Source: Sphingomonas aurantiaca (GTDB lineage Bacteria; Pseudomonadota; Alphaproteobacteria; Sphingomonadales; Sphingomonadaceae). Taken from it: a stretch of DNA of 64,000 nt. The notes under the pieces are model-generated. The model saw nothing but the letters and a program-made list of their open reading frames with translations, was not told the origin of the DNA and searched no databases. The DNA is taken from NCBI RefSeq assembly GCF_003050705.1, contig NZ_QAOG01000002.1, positions 706,889 to 770,888 on the forward strand, given 5' to 3'. Shown piece by piece: positions 1 to 8,129 of this stretch (position 1 is the first letter of the stretch; the number at the start of each line of letters is the position of its first letter). The position numbers were made by a program, and so were the translations under genes.

Positions 1-442
1 GCTGGGCGCGCGGACGACGTCGCGGATGCTCGCGACGGGGGCGACGCCGCGGCGGGTGATCTTCTCGGGGATGGGGCTTGCGGGGCTGACGCAGACGTCG
101 CGGCGGGCAGGCCATTTCCGCAACATCCTGACCAAGCTCGGCGAGCATGTGCAGGGGACGCCCGAATGGCTGGCCGAGGCGTTCCTGAAGACCACCGGCG
201 GCGATCCTGTGGCGTTGCTCGGGATCCTCGAGACGTTCGTCGACACGCCGATCGAGTCCGTCAAGGCGATCCAGCAGCCGACGCTGGTCGTGTGCGGGGC
301 GGAGGACCAGGATAACGGGTCGGCACCGGACCTGGCCGCGGCGCTGCCTCATGGGGAGTATGTCGAGACACCCGGCGGCCATATGAGCGCGGTGGTGAAG
401 CCCGAGCTGGGGCAGGCGATCGCCGACTTCCTGGCGCGCTGA
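1..442 (+). CDS. Alpha/beta-fold hydrolase, 5'-truncated by the window edge
   Basis: The reading frame is open from base 2 and runs into the window edge, so the true start lies upstream. The first visible residues, LGARTTSRML, look like the part just after the nucleophile elbow (GYSLGART... in relatives), so the catalytic Ser is probably only a residue or two outside the window. The C-terminal part has an acid-strand segment (VVCGAEDQDNG) and a final GGHMSAVV segment whose His fits the catalytic base. The last strand/helix (ELGQAIADFLAR) is where such proteins normally end. About 146 residues are visible, roughly the second half of a family that is usually 250-280 residues. Substrate unknown. 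An ATG at 26 is internal to the fold and is unlikely to be the start. Confidence 0.8.
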   Translation, partial: LGARTTSRMLATGATPRRVIFSGMGLAGLTQTSRRAGHFRNILTKLGEHVQGTPEWLAEAFLKTTGGDPVALLGILETFVDTPIESVKAIQQPTLVVCGAEDQDNGSAPDLAAALPHGEYVETPGGHMSAVVKPELGQAIADFLAR

Positions 443-481
443 CGCGCACGGGATTGGCACGCTTTCCGCCACCTCTTCCGC

Positions 482-557
482 CATCCTGACGAAAGTCAGG
501 ACCCAGGATCACGGGCGCTGCCGTGCTTGGCTCTGGGTCCTGACTTTCGTCAGGATG
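482..557. repeat. Paired inverted repeat, CCTGAC-GAAA-GTCAGG family
   Basis: Two 25-bp arms (482-506 and 533-557) are exact reverse complements of each other. Each arm also contains its own hairpin, CCTGAC-GAAA-GTCAGG, with a GNRA-type loop. The pair lies between the truncated hydrolase and the M2 peptidase. A near-identical pair occurs at 46661-46736. REP/BIME-like intergenic element. Confidence 0.85.
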
Positions 558-659
558 ACGGGGGGCGGGCGGGGCGGGGGCGGGGCTGACATTTGTGATC
601 GCGGGTTGACCACGGCGCGGTCGAGCCGCCATCAGTGCCCCGCATAAAAGGGGATGATG

Positions 660-2507
660 ATGGTTCGGTTCAGTGTTTCGATGTTCGCTCTGGCTGGGGC
701 ACTGTGCGCAGTGCCGTCCGTCGCCGGCGCGCAGGCTGCCGTTGCAGCGACCCCGACTCCAGCGGGCAAGCCGACCGTCGCGCAGGCGGATGCGTTCGTC
801 GCCGAGGCCGAGCGCGTGATGGCGGCCGCCTCGATCGACGCGAGCCGCGTGGCGTGGGTCAATGCGACCTACATCACCGATGACACCGATGCGCTGGCGG
901 CGAAGTCGGGCGCGGAGATGACCGATCTCGGTGTGAAGTATGCGCTGGGGGCCGCGCGCTATGCGTCGCTGCCCGGGCTGTCGTTCGATACCAAGCGCAA
1001 GCTCGATCTGCTGCGCGGCGGGCTGACGCTGCCCGCGCCGACGCGGCCGGGCGCGTCGGAGGAGCTGTCGACGCTCACCACCAAGATGTCGTCATCCTAT
1101 GGCAAGGGCATGGGCACGCTCGACGGCAAGCCGATCAACGGGTCGGACATTGAGGCGGCGATGGGGTCGGTGCGCGATCCGGCCAAGCTGACCGAGATGT
1201 GGACGAGCTGGAACGACAAGGTCGGCGCACCGATGCGCGGCGACTATGCCAAGATGACCGCGATCTCCAACGAAGGCGCGCGCGAGCTCGGCTACAAGGA
1301 CGTCGGTTCGCTGTGGCGCTCGGGCTACGACATGACTCCCGAGCAGTTCGCGGCGCTGACCGACAAGATCTGGAAAGAGGTCGAGCCGCTCTACATGGCG
1401 CTCCACACCTATACGCGGTGGAAGCTGAACGAGAAGTACGGCGACGCGGTGCAGGCGAAGACCGGGCCGATCCGCAGCGACCTGCTCGGCAATATGTGGG
1501 CGCAGGAATGGGGCAATATCTACGACATCGTCGCGCCGAAGGGGGCGGGCGACGTCGGCTATGATACCGGCGACCTGCTCAAGGCGAAGGGCTATGATCC
1601 GCTCAAGATGGTGAAGCAGGGCGAGGGGTTCTATTCGTCGCTGGGCTTCGCACCGCTGCCGGAGACGTTCTGGAAGCGGTCGCAGATCACCAAGCCCGCG
1701 GATCGCGACGTGATCTGCCACGCCTCGGCCTGGGATCTCGACAACCAGGACGATATCCGGATCAAGATGTGCACGAAGGTGAACGCGGACGATTTCGTCA
1801 CGATCCACCACGAGCTTGGCCACAATTACTATCAGCGCGCGTACAAGGCGCAGCCCTTCCTCTACAAGAACGGCGCGAACGACGGCTTCCACGAGGCGAT
1901 CGGCGATACCGTCGCCTTGTCGATCACACCCGATTACCTGGTCAAGATCGGGCTGCTCGATGCGGCGAAGGTGCCGAGCGCGGACAAGGACATCGGGCTG
2001 CTGCTGCGCCAGGCGATGGACAAGGTCGCGTTCCTGCCATTCGGGTTGCTGATCGACAAGTGGCGCTGGGGCGTGTTCTCGGGGCAGATCCCGGCGACCG
2101 GTTATCAGGCGGCGTGGGACCAGCTGCGGCTGCAATATCAGGGGATCAAACCGCCGGTCGCGCGCGACGAGACCAAGTTCGATGCGGGCGCCAAATACCA
2201 TATCCCGGCGGCGGTGCCGTATACGCGCTACTTCCTGGCGCGCGTGCTGCAGTTCCAGTTCTACAAGGCGGCGTGCGACCAGTCGGGCTGGAAGGGGCCG
2301 CTGCATCGCTGCTCGTTCTACGACGACAAGGCGGTCGGCACGAAGCTGAACGCGATGCTGAGCATGGGCCAGTCGAAGCCGTGGCCGGATGCGCTGCAGG
2401 TGTTCACGGGCAGCCGGCAGATGTCGGGCGCGGCGCTGGTGGCGTATTTCGCGCCGTTGAAGGCGTGGCTCGACGTGCAGAACAAGGGCAAGCCGACTGG
2501 GTGGTGA
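660..2507 (+). CDS. Secreted M2-family dipeptidyl carboxypeptidase (ACE-like zinc metallopeptidase)
   Basis: Peptidase family M2 enzymes (angiotensin-converting-enzyme fold) remove C-terminal dipeptides. The zinc site is visible: HELGH at residues 384-388 and the third ligand Glu412 in GFHEAIGD, 28 residues after the first His, the same spacing as in human ACE. The protein is 615 residues, the usual size of a single-domain M2 enzyme. The N-terminus is a clear signal peptide (hydrophobic FALAGALCAVPSVAGA then QAA), so it is exported to the periplasm. Three consecutive ATGs (654, 657, 660) follow AAAAGGGG at 646-653; only 660 leaves normal ribosome-binding spacing, so it was chosen. It stands alone between repeat elements. 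Peptide scavenging is the likely role (inference). Confidence 0.92.
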   Translation: MVRFSVSMFALAGALCAVPSVAGAQAAVAATPTPAGKPTVAQADAFVAEAERVMAAASIDASRVAWVNATYITDDTDALAAKSGAEMTDLGVKYALGAARYASLPGLSFDTKRKLDLLRGGLTLPAPTRPGASEELSTLTTKMSSSYGKGMGTLDGKPINGSDIEAAMGSVRDPAKLTEMWTSWNDKVGAPMRGDYAKMTAISNEGARELGYKDVGSLWRSGYDMTPEQFAALTDKIWKEVEPLYMALHTYTRWKLNEKYGDAVQAKTGPIRSDLLGNMWAQEWGNIYDIVAPKGAGDVGYDTGDLLKAKGYDPLKMVKQGEGFYSSLGFAPLPETFWKRSQITKPADRDVICHASAWDLDNQDDIRIKMCTKVNADDFVTIHHELGHNYYQRAYKAQPFLYKNGANDGFHEAIGDTVALSITPDYLVKIGLLDAAKVPSADKDIGLLLRQAMDKVAFLPFGLLIDKWRWGVFSGQIPATGYQAAWDQLRLQYQGIKPPVARDETKFDAGAKYHIPAAVPYTRYFLARVLQFQFYKAACDQSGWKGPLHRCSFYDDKAVGTKLNAMLSMGQSKPWPDALQVFTGSRQMSGAALVAYFAPLKAWLDVQNKGKPTGW

Positions 2508-2518
2508 GCAGCCTGTCT

Positions 2519-2597
2519 GTTTCCCCGCGAAGGCGGGGATCCAGGGCCACGCGCGCAATGTTTGGTTTTAGCTGGGCCCGCGCCTCCGCGGGGGAAC
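2519..2597. repeat. Degenerate paired inverted repeat, CCCCGC-GAAG-GCGGGG family
   Basis: The left arm has CCCCGC-GAAG-GCGGGG at 2523-2538. A diverged opposite-orientation partner (CGCCTCCGCGGGGGAA) lies at about 2581-2596. The element sits directly after the M2 peptidase stop, in the gap between two convergent genes. Confidence 0.6.
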
Positions 2598-2613
2598 GGA
2601 GCGCTTGGAGACC

Positions 2614-2727
2614 TACCACCACCCCGGCGAAGGCCGGGGCCCAATTGGGGGGACCGGGCTAACGGAGCGATGTGCGTCCTTACTCAGGACGTTCCACTTG
2701 GACCCCGGCCTTCGCCGGGGTGGTGGT
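2614..2727. repeat. Paired inverted repeat, CCCCGGC-GAAG-GCCGGGG family
   Basis: The arms at 2622-2639 and 2703-2720 are CCCCGGCGAAGGCCGGGG and its reverse complement, with matching flanks TACCACCA / TGGTGGTA. A second copy of the pair is at 4839-4943. It fills the convergent gap between the M2 peptidase and the Lys/Pro-rich protein, so it may also end transcription from both sides (inference). Confidence 0.85.
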
Positions 2728-2753
2728 AGCGTGGGGCAATTATCCGACGGCGG

Positions 2754-3269
2754 TTATTCCGGGACTGAGCCCGGATCGGCGATGCCGGCGGCGAACGACT
2801 TTGACGAGTCGGTTCCGTCGGCCTGATGGGCGTGCTCGGGGGCCGGGTCGGGCTTTGGCAGTCTGGGGAGCTTCGGCGTGCTGCCGCGCAGCGTGAGCAG
2901 CGCGCCGATCGCGGCGCCGGCGACGGCGACACCGCTGAAGATCGCCGCAGCACCCCATTTGCCGCGCGCCTTTTGCTCCGGCTTTACGACCGGAGCGAGC
3001 GGCACGATCGGGCGTGCCGAGGCTGGCCGCGGTGTGCTGCGCTTGGTCGAGCGTGGTTTTGGGACGGGCTTCGGCACGGCCTTTCGCGGGGGCGACTCCG
3101 CGGATGACTTTGCCTCGGATGCGGGCTTTACCGGAGCCGGTTTCGACGGCGCGACCGGCTTGGCGGTCGAGGTCGCCGCGACTGACTTCGGCGCGCTGGT
3201 CTTGCGAGGGGCACGGCGCCGGGTGACGGGCTTCTTGCTGTCCGTCTCGGGTGGGTCGGTGTCGGCCAC
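2754..3269 (-). CDS. Hypothetical Lys/Pro/Ala-rich single-pass membrane protein
   Basis: A 171-residue protein with no family I can name. Residues 1 to about 105 are low-complexity and strongly basic (repeated K, P, A, S, R; motifs such as RRRAPRK and KPVPKPRSTKRS), like the tails of histone-H1-like or AlgP-like proteins. One hydrophobic segment follows (GAAAIFSGVAVAGAAIGALLTL, about residues 105-127), then an acidic/polar tail of about 45 residues. By the positive-inside rule the basic tail should be cytoplasmic. It could contact nucleic acid or an acidic partner, but nothing in the sequence proves this. It lies downstream of the AMP nucleosidase gene on the same strand (72-nt gap). The reading frame is intact and codon use is like its neighbours, so it is probably real. 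Confidence 0.6.
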   Translation of the reverse strand: MADTDPPETDSKKPVTRRRAPRKTSAPKSVAATSTAKPVAPSKPAPVKPASEAKSSAESPPRKAVPKPVPKPRSTKRSTPRPASARPIVPLAPVVKPEQKARGKWGAAAIFSGVAVAGAAIGALLTLRGSTPKLPRLPKPDPAPEHAHQADGTDSSKSFAAGIADPGSVPE

Positions 3270-3340
3270 GGCTATGCTCCCTCAGAAATGATTGCGGATG
3301 CGTAACGCATTGGTACGCGATCCGCTCCGTATGTGCGCGC

Positions 3341-4777
3341 TTAGCGGAAGGGCGGCTCGTCGAACGCGCGCAGCTTGCGGCTGTGCAGCTTGGCCCCCTC
3401 GAGCCGCAACTGCTCGCACGTCTCGATACCGATCCGCAGATGCTCGCTGATCGCACGCTCGTAGAAGCGGTTGGCCTGGCCCGGCAGCTTCAGTTCGCCG
3501 TGGAGTGGCTTGTCCGAGACGCACAGCAATGTGCCGTAGGGGACTCGGAAGCGATAGCCCTGCGCGGCGATCGTCGCGGACTCCATGTCGATGCCGACCG
3601 CGCGGCTGAGCGAGAAGCGCAGCGCGGACTTCGAATAGCGCAGTTCCCAGTTGCGATCGTCGGTGGTGACGATCGTGCCGGTGCGCAGGCGGCGCTTGAG
3701 CTCCTCGCCCGACTGGCCCGAGACGATCTCGGCCGCCTTGGCCATCGCGACCTGGACTTCGGCGATCGCCGGCACCGGGATTTCGGGCGGCAGCACGTCG
3801 TCGAGGACATGGTCGTCGCGCAGATAGGCGTGCGCGAGGACATAGTCGCCGATCCGCTGGCTGGGGCGCAGGCCGCCGCAATGCCCGATCATCAGCCACG
3901 CCTCGGGGCGGAGCACGGCGAGATGGTCGCAGATCGTCTTCGCGTTCGACGGGCCGACGCCGATGTTCACCAGCGTGATGCCGGTGCGGTCGTCCGCCAT
4001 CAGGTGATAGGCGGGCATCTGGTGCCGCCGCCACGCGCTGTCGGAGATGATCTTGTCGATGTCGTCGCCCGACGAGATGGTGATCCCGCCCGCGCCCGAC
4101 AGGCTGGTGAAGCGGCTGCCTTCCCCCAGCTGCGTGCCCGCCCAGCGGACGAACTCGTCGACATAGCGGTGATAGTTGGTGAACAGCACGAAGCGCTGCG
4201 CATGCTCGGCGGGCGTGCCCATGTAATGGCGCAGGCGGGCGAGGCTGAAATCGGTGCGCAGGCCGTCGAACAGCGCGAGCGGGCGCGTATCGTCCTGCGC
4301 GACCCAGATACCGTCGGCGATCTCGTCGCCGATATGCGCGAGCTCGGTGGCGGGGAAGTGGCGCGACAATTCGGTCGCGGACACCTCGTCGAGGCTCAGC
4401 GCGTGGCCGGGTTCGATGACGTAGGGGAACGGAATCTCCTGGCGACCTTCGACGGCCTCGACGGTGACGTCGTAATCCTCGATCAGCAGGGTGAGCTGTT
4501 CGATCAGATATTCGGCGAAGATCGCGGGCTTCGTGACGCTGATCTTATACTCGCCGGGCGTGACCATGCGGCCGAACGAGCGCAGCGGGGTGGGACGGTC
4601 GACGCCGCCCTTATAGGTCAGCCGGATCTCGGGATAGGCGAACGAGCCATCGGTGCGGCTGGCGGGATCGGGGACGGTGCCGTCCGCGATATAGGCGCTC
4701 ATGGCGCGTTGAAGGCGCTCGACGGAGGCGCGGTAGAGGCGGTCGAGGTCGGCGACGAGGTCGGATGCGAGTGTCAT
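3341..4777 (-). CDS. amn: AMP nucleosidase
   Basis: Hydrolyses AMP to adenine and ribose 5-phosphate in the cytoplasm, adjusting the adenylate pool. The 478-residue length is close to the 484 of E. coli Amn. The protein has the N-terminal Amn-specific domain (YPEIRLTYKG, FGRMVTPGEYKISVTKPAIF) followed by a nucleoside-phosphorylase-type catalytic domain (residues about 250-460), with IGVGPSNAKTICDHLAVLRPEAWLMIGHCGGLR and the late GIDMESATIAAQGYRFRVPYGTLLCVSDKPLHG. The VGIDMES segment is the nucleoside-binding signature of this superfamily. The ATG at 4777 gives the family-like N-terminus. No obvious operon partner. Confidence 0.93.
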   Translation of the reverse strand: MTLASDLVADLDRLYRASVERLQRAMSAYIADGTVPDPASRTDGSFAYPEIRLTYKGGVDRPTPLRSFGRMVTPGEYKISVTKPAIFAEYLIEQLTLLIEDYDVTVEAVEGRQEIPFPYVIEPGHALSLDEVSATELSRHFPATELAHIGDEIADGIWVAQDDTRPLALFDGLRTDFSLARLRHYMGTPAEHAQRFVLFTNYHRYVDEFVRWAGTQLGEGSRFTSLSGAGGITISSGDDIDKIISDSAWRRHQMPAYHLMADDRTGITLVNIGVGPSNAKTICDHLAVLRPEAWLMIGHCGGLRPSQRIGDYVLAHAYLRDDHVLDDVLPPEIPVPAIAEVQVAMAKAAEIVSGQSGEELKRRLRTGTIVTTDDRNWELRYSKSALRFSLSRAVGIDMESATIAAQGYRFRVPYGTLLCVSDKPLHGELKLPGQANRFYERAISEHLRIGIETCEQLRLEGAKLHSRKLRAFDEPPFR

Positions 4778-4838
4778 CGCGCAGTGTTACGCGGGCGAGG
4801 TTACGGTGGCAAGACTGCGGGCGACCTCCGGTTTGAAA

Positions 4839-4943
4839 CCACCCCGGCGAAGGCCGGGGCCCAATTGGGGAAGAGATATAACGGCGGGCAGCCCGAAGTT
4901 ACCTCGGTCCTGCCAATTGGGCCCCGGCCTTCGCCGGGGTGGG
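4839..4943. repeat. Paired inverted repeat, CCCCGGC-GAAG-GCCGGGG family (second copy)
   Basis: The left arm at 4842-4866 continues into CCAATTGGGG. The right arm at 4913-4942 is its reverse complement including the CCAATTGGG extension. The same arms occur at 2614-2727, so these are two copies of one mobile or multiplying element. Confidence 0.85.
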
Positions 4944-4976
4944 AATAAGGGCGGGCATCGCGCCCGCCCTCCTACA

Positions 4977-5456
4977 TCAGATCTCGCTGAGCAGGTGCTC
5001 GGCCGAGCTCACCTTAAACTCGCCGGGGGCCTCGACGTTGAGCTGCTCGACCACGCCGTCGTTGACGAGCATCGAGTAACGCTGGCTGCGCGTGCCCATG
5101 CCGAAGCCCGAGCCATCCATCGTCAGCCCGATCGCCTTGGCGAAATCGCCGTTGCCGTCCGCAAGCATCGTGATGTCGCCGGCGCCCGCCGACTTGCCCC
5201 ACGCGCCCATCACGAACGCGTCGTTGACCGAGACGCAGGCGATCTCGTCGACGCCCTTGGCCTTCAACTCGGCTTCCTTCTCGACGAAGCCCGGGAGGTG
5301 CTTGGCCGAGCAGGTCGGCGTGAACGCGCCGGGGACCGCGAACAGCGCGACCTTGCGGCCCTTGAAGAAGCTGTCGGTATCGACCTGGTCGGGGCCGTCT
5401 GCGGTTGCCTTGACGAGGTTGGTGGTGGGAAGCCGGTCGCCGACGCTGATCGTCAT
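4977..5456 (-). CDS. Type II (Prx5-like) peroxiredoxin
   Basis: Thiol peroxidase reducing H2O2 and alkyl hydroperoxides. The 159-residue protein carries the Prx5/type II signature VPGAFTPTCSAKHLPGF, with the peroxidatic Cys49 after P-x-x-x-T. A second cysteine, Cys74 (EIACVSVND), sits where plant type II Prx have their resolving Cys (Cys51/Cys76 in poplar PrxII). The C-terminal GTRSQRYSMLVNDGVVEQLNVE is also typical. The ATG at 5456 is preceded by AGGAGATTTCAG, a good ribosome-binding site. Probably glutathione/glutaredoxin- or thioredoxin-dependent; the sequence does not say which. Single gene divergent from yqgE. Confidence 0.93.
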   Translation of the reverse strand: MTISVGDRLPTTNLVKATADGPDQVDTDSFFKGRKVALFAVPGAFTPTCSAKHLPGFVEKEAELKAKGVDEIACVSVNDAFVMGAWGKSAGAGDITMLADGNGDFAKAIGLTMDGSGFGMGTRSQRYSMLVNDGVVEQLNVEAPGEFKVSSAEHLLSEI

Positions 5457-5553
5457 CTGAAATCTCCTGTCGCCGCGAGGTGGTCGCGCGCGAGCCGTAC
5501 CTTGGACTCAGCCGTACGTATTTCAAGCGTGGCGGGCGCCGGTCTGCGCCGCT

Positions 5554-6126
5554 ATGTTCCAACGCATGGACAAGACGGCCTTTCTTTCCGGACAATTCCT
5601 GCTCGCGATGCCGGGGATGAGCGACCCGCGCTTTGCCCGCGCGGTGATCGCGATGTGCAGCCATGACGAGAATGGCGCGATCGGCATCGGGCTGGGCGCG
5701 ACGATCGACGGGCTGGGCTTTCACGACCTGCTCGAACAGTTTGGGATCGAGCCCGGCGATGCGCCCAACGCGCCGGTGCATTTCGGCGGCCCGGTCGAGC
5801 CGCGGCGCGGGTTCGTGGTGCACTCGTCCGACTGGGGCGGCCAGGATAGCGTCGACGTCGCGGGGCGGTGGAAGCTGTCGAGCACGGTCGACGTGCTGCG
5901 CGCGATCGCCGAGGGGCGCGGGCCGTCGCAGTGGGTGGTGGCGCTGGGCTATGCCGGCTGGGATGGCGGGCAGCTCGAGGGCGAGCTGTCGCGGCCGGGG
6001 TGGTTCAACGTGGCCGGGGATACCGGACTGCTGTTCGATACCGGGGCGGAGGATCGCTGGACGTACGCGTTCGCGCAGGCGGGCGTCGACCCGCGGTTGC
6101 TGGTGGCGGAGACGGGCCGGGCGTGA
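5554..6126 (+). CDS. YqgE/AlgH family protein
   Basis: Conserved DUF179 protein (YqgE of E. coli, AlgH of Pseudomonas); the fold is known but the biochemical role is not. Evidence: FLLAMPGMSDPRFARAVIAMCSHDENGAIGIGLG near the N-terminus, VHFGGPVEPRRGFVVHSSDW in the middle and WVVALGYAGWDGGQLEGEL toward the C-terminus, all hallmark segments. The 190-residue length is normal. An in-frame ATG 12 nt further in (5566, MDKTAFLSGQF) matches the usual family N-terminus equally well, and neither start has a clear ribosome-binding site. It lies between the divergent peroxiredoxin gene and the ahcY control region. Confidence 0.92.
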   Translation: MFQRMDKTAFLSGQFLLAMPGMSDPRFARAVIAMCSHDENGAIGIGLGATIDGLGFHDLLEQFGIEPGDAPNAPVHFGGPVEPRRGFVVHSSDWGGQDSVDVAGRWKLSSTVDVLRAIAEGRGPSQWVVALGYAGWDGGQLEGELSRPGWFNVAGDTGLLFDTGAEDRWTYAFAQAGVDPRLLVAETGRA

Positions 6127-6130
6127 GCCG

Positions 6131-6154
6131 ATCCTCCCCCTGGCGGGGGAGGAT
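6131..6154. repeat. Perfect hairpin ATCCTCCCCC-TGGC-GGGGGAGGAT
   Basis: A 10-bp perfect stem with a 4-base loop, starting 4 nt after the yqgE stop. A related hairpin (GATCCTCCC/GGGAGGATC) follows the DUF427 gene at 42343. It could help end the yqgE transcript, but there is no clear T-run. More likely another palindromic repeat family. Confidence 0.7.
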
Positions 6155-6196
6155 AGTTTGTGGGGGCGCGAACTACCCGTGAGGCGCCAAGTCGTC

Positions 6197-6216
6197 ATAT
6201 AAAGATATCTTTATAT
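6197..6216. promoter_or_regulatory. Perfect 20-bp palindromic operator upstream of ahcY
   Basis: ATATAAAGATATCTTTATAT reads identically on both strands and is strikingly AT-rich within about 65% GC DNA. It lies 90 nt upstream of the ahcY start. This form resembles sites of ArsR-family regulators of methionine/SAH-cycle genes (SahR type); that assignment is from memory and not verified. The TATAAA/TATATT stretches could also be the -10 region, so binding would block RNA polymerase. No ArsR-type regulator gene is in this window. Confidence 0.7.
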
Positions 6217-6305
6217 TTGATCTGGCGCCGCCAACCGCCTAAGATGCGGTATCCGGCACGGGCATGAGGCTCGCCGATCAAAGATTATTCCCAGGAGATA
6301 TCCTC

Positions 6306-7727
6306 GTGGCCACCACCCTAGCGCCCGCGAAGACGGATTACGTCGTCGCCGACATCAGCCTTGCCGATTTCGGCCGCGCCGAGATCAACATCGCCGAGAC
6401 CGAGATGCCCGGCCTGATGTCCTTGCGCACCGAATTCGGCGCAGCGCAGCCGCTGAAGGGCGCGCGGATCACCGGTTCGCTGCACATGACGATCCAGACC
6501 GCGGTGCTGATCGAGACGCTGACCGCGCTCGGCGCCGACGTCCGCTGGGCGACGTGCAACATCTTCTCGACGCAGGACCATGCCGCTGCCGCGATCGCCG
6601 CATCGGGCGTGCCGGTGTTCGCGATCAAGGGCGAGAGCCTCGCGGACTATTGGAACTATGTCGGCGACATCTTCTCGTGGGATCGCGACGTCGAGGGCCA
6701 GACCGCCAACATCATCCTCGATGACGGCGGCGACGCGACGATGTTCGCGCTCTGGGGCGCCAAGCTCGAGGCTGGCCACACGATGCCCGAGCCCGAGAAC
6801 GAGGAAGAGGTCGAGATGCAGCGTGCGCTCAAGGCGTATGTCGCAAAGAACCCCGGCTATCTGACCGAGACCGTCAAGAATCTGAAGGGCGTCTCGGAAG
6901 AGACCACCACCGGCGTTCACCGCCTGTACGAGATCGCCAAGAAGGGCGAGCTGCCGTTCCCCGCGATCAACGTCAACGACTCGGTCACCAAGTCGAAGTT
7001 CGACAATCTGTACGGCTGCAAGGAATCGCTGGTCGACGCGATCCGCCGCGCGACCGACGTCATGCTCGCGGGCAAGGTCGCCTGCGTCGCCGGTTTCGGT
7101 GACGTCGGCAAGGGCTCGGCGCAGTCGCTCCGCAACGGCGGCGCACGCGTGATGGTCACCGAAGTCGATCCGATCTGCGCACTGCAGGCGGCGATGGAGG
7201 GCTTTGAAGTCGTGACGATGGAAGAGGCCGTGACCCGCGCCGACATCTTCTGCACCGCGACCGGCAATGCCGACGTCATCACCGCCGATCACATGAAGGC
7301 GATGAAGCCGATGTCGATCGTCTGCAACATCGGTCACTTCGACTCGGAGATCCAGATCGCCGCGCTGTCGAACTATGACTGGACCGAAGTGAAGCCGGGC
7401 ACCGACCTGGTGAAGTTCCCGGACGGCAAGCAGATCATCATCCTGGCGAAGGGTCGCCTGGTGAACCTGGGTTGCGCCACCGGTCACCCATCGTTCGTGA
7501 TGTCGGCCTCGTTCACCAACCAGACGCTCGCGCAGATCGAGCTCTGGACCAAGGGCGAGAACTACAAGAACGAAGTGTACGTGCTGCCGAAGCACCTCGA
7601 CGAGAAGGTCGCGATGCTCCACCTCGAGAAGCTCGGCGTGAAGCTGTCGAAGCTCTCCGACAAGCAGGCCGGGTACATCGGCGTGCCGGTCGAAGGCCCG
7701 TTCAAGCCGGACCATTACCGCTACTGA
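6306..7727 (+). CDS. ahcY: S-adenosylhomocysteinase
   Basis: NAD-dependent cytoplasmic hydrolysis of S-adenosylhomocysteine to adenosine and homocysteine, relieving product inhibition of methyltransferases. The full family is recognisable: early [64 protein letters not shown], the NAD-binding loop [12 protein letters not shown], and the C-terminus [14 protein letters not shown] at 6306 preceded by AGGAG (6293-6297, 8-nt spacing) is the best start and gives 473 residues, with N-terminus (M)[23 protein letters not shown]. An upstream in-frame ATG at 6264 has no ribosome-binding site. Expression is probably controlled at the palindrome at 6197. A strong terminator follows at 7753. Confidence 0.97.
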   Translation: MATTLAPAKTDYVVADISLADFGRAEINIAETEMPGLMSLRTEFGAAQPLKGARITGSLHMTIQTAVLIETLTALGADVRWATCNIFSTQDHAAAAIAASGVPVFAIKGESLADYWNYVGDIFSWDRDVEGQTANIILDDGGDATMFALWGAKLEAGHTMPEPENEEEVEMQRALKAYVAKNPGYLTETVKNLKGVSEETTTGVHRLYEIAKKGELPFPAINVNDSVTKSKFDNLYGCKESLVDAIRRATDVMLAGKVACVAGFGDVGKGSAQSLRNGGARVMVTEVDPICALQAAMEGFEVVTMEEAVTRADIFCTATGNADVITADHMKAMKPMSIVCNIGHFDSEIQIAALSNYDWTEVKPGTDLVKFPDGKQIIILAKGRLVNLGCATGHPSFVMSASFTNQTLAQIELWTKGENYKNEVYVLPKHLDEKVAMLHLEKLGVKLSKLSDKQAGYIGVPVEGPFKPDHYRY

Positions 7728-7752
7728 TCCTCGGGATGCCGTAGGGGTTTCG

Positions 7753-7788
7753 AAAGCCGCGTCCGCCATCAGGCGGGCGCGGCTTTTT
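7753..7788 (+). terminator. Rho-independent terminator of ahcY
   Basis: GCCGCGTCCGCC-ATCA-GGCGGGCGCGGC (7756-7783, 12-bp stem with one G-U pair) is followed by TTTTTCGTT. It starts 28 nt after the ahcY stop. Confidence 0.85.
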
Positions 7789-8129
7789 CGTTGCGACTTG
7801 TCCGGGGTTCAACCCCGGCGTCCGCGCAAGTCCCGCGCGACGCAAGGGATCCGGCGACCGCCGCGGGATCGGGAAACGTCAGCCGCGTGGGACATGCGGC
7901 ACCAGTCTTGCCGACACGCTCCCGATGGCGCAGACTGAAACCGACCAGCGCATGCAAGTCCTCGAGCGGACGGTGCTCTTCGCGCTACAGAGCGTCGGAC
8001 GTGCGGGGGCAGCGAGGCTCGGCGGCCCGGCCGCGGCGCGCAGGCGAGGGGATCGACGCGGACCGAACGCTCTTCGAAGATCAGCTCACAGCATTGGACG
8101 ATATCAGCGGTTGGATGAAGGACAAGCCG
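7789..8129. other. Gap of about 340 bases without a convincing gene
   Basis: The frame of the downstream SRPBCC gene stays open across this stretch, but the conceptual sequence is arginine/serine-rich and unlike a folded domain, with no ribosome-binding site at its upstream ATG. A second short frame (7925-8146) is similarly unconvincing. It may be a decayed gene, for example a regulator that often precedes SRPBCC genes, but no motif proves it. Presumably it contains the promoter of the SRPBCC gene. Confidence 0.5.

Noticed and set aside
6217..6305. Possible SAM or SAH riboswitch in the ahcY leader
   Set aside because: The leader is only about 90 nt and I could not fold it into any SAM/SAH riboswitch consensus. 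The palindrome explains regulation better.
7791..8129. N-terminal extension of the SRPBCC protein
   Set aside because: Arg/Ser-rich, not protein-like, no ribosome-binding site at its ATG, while the start at 8130 has a good one.
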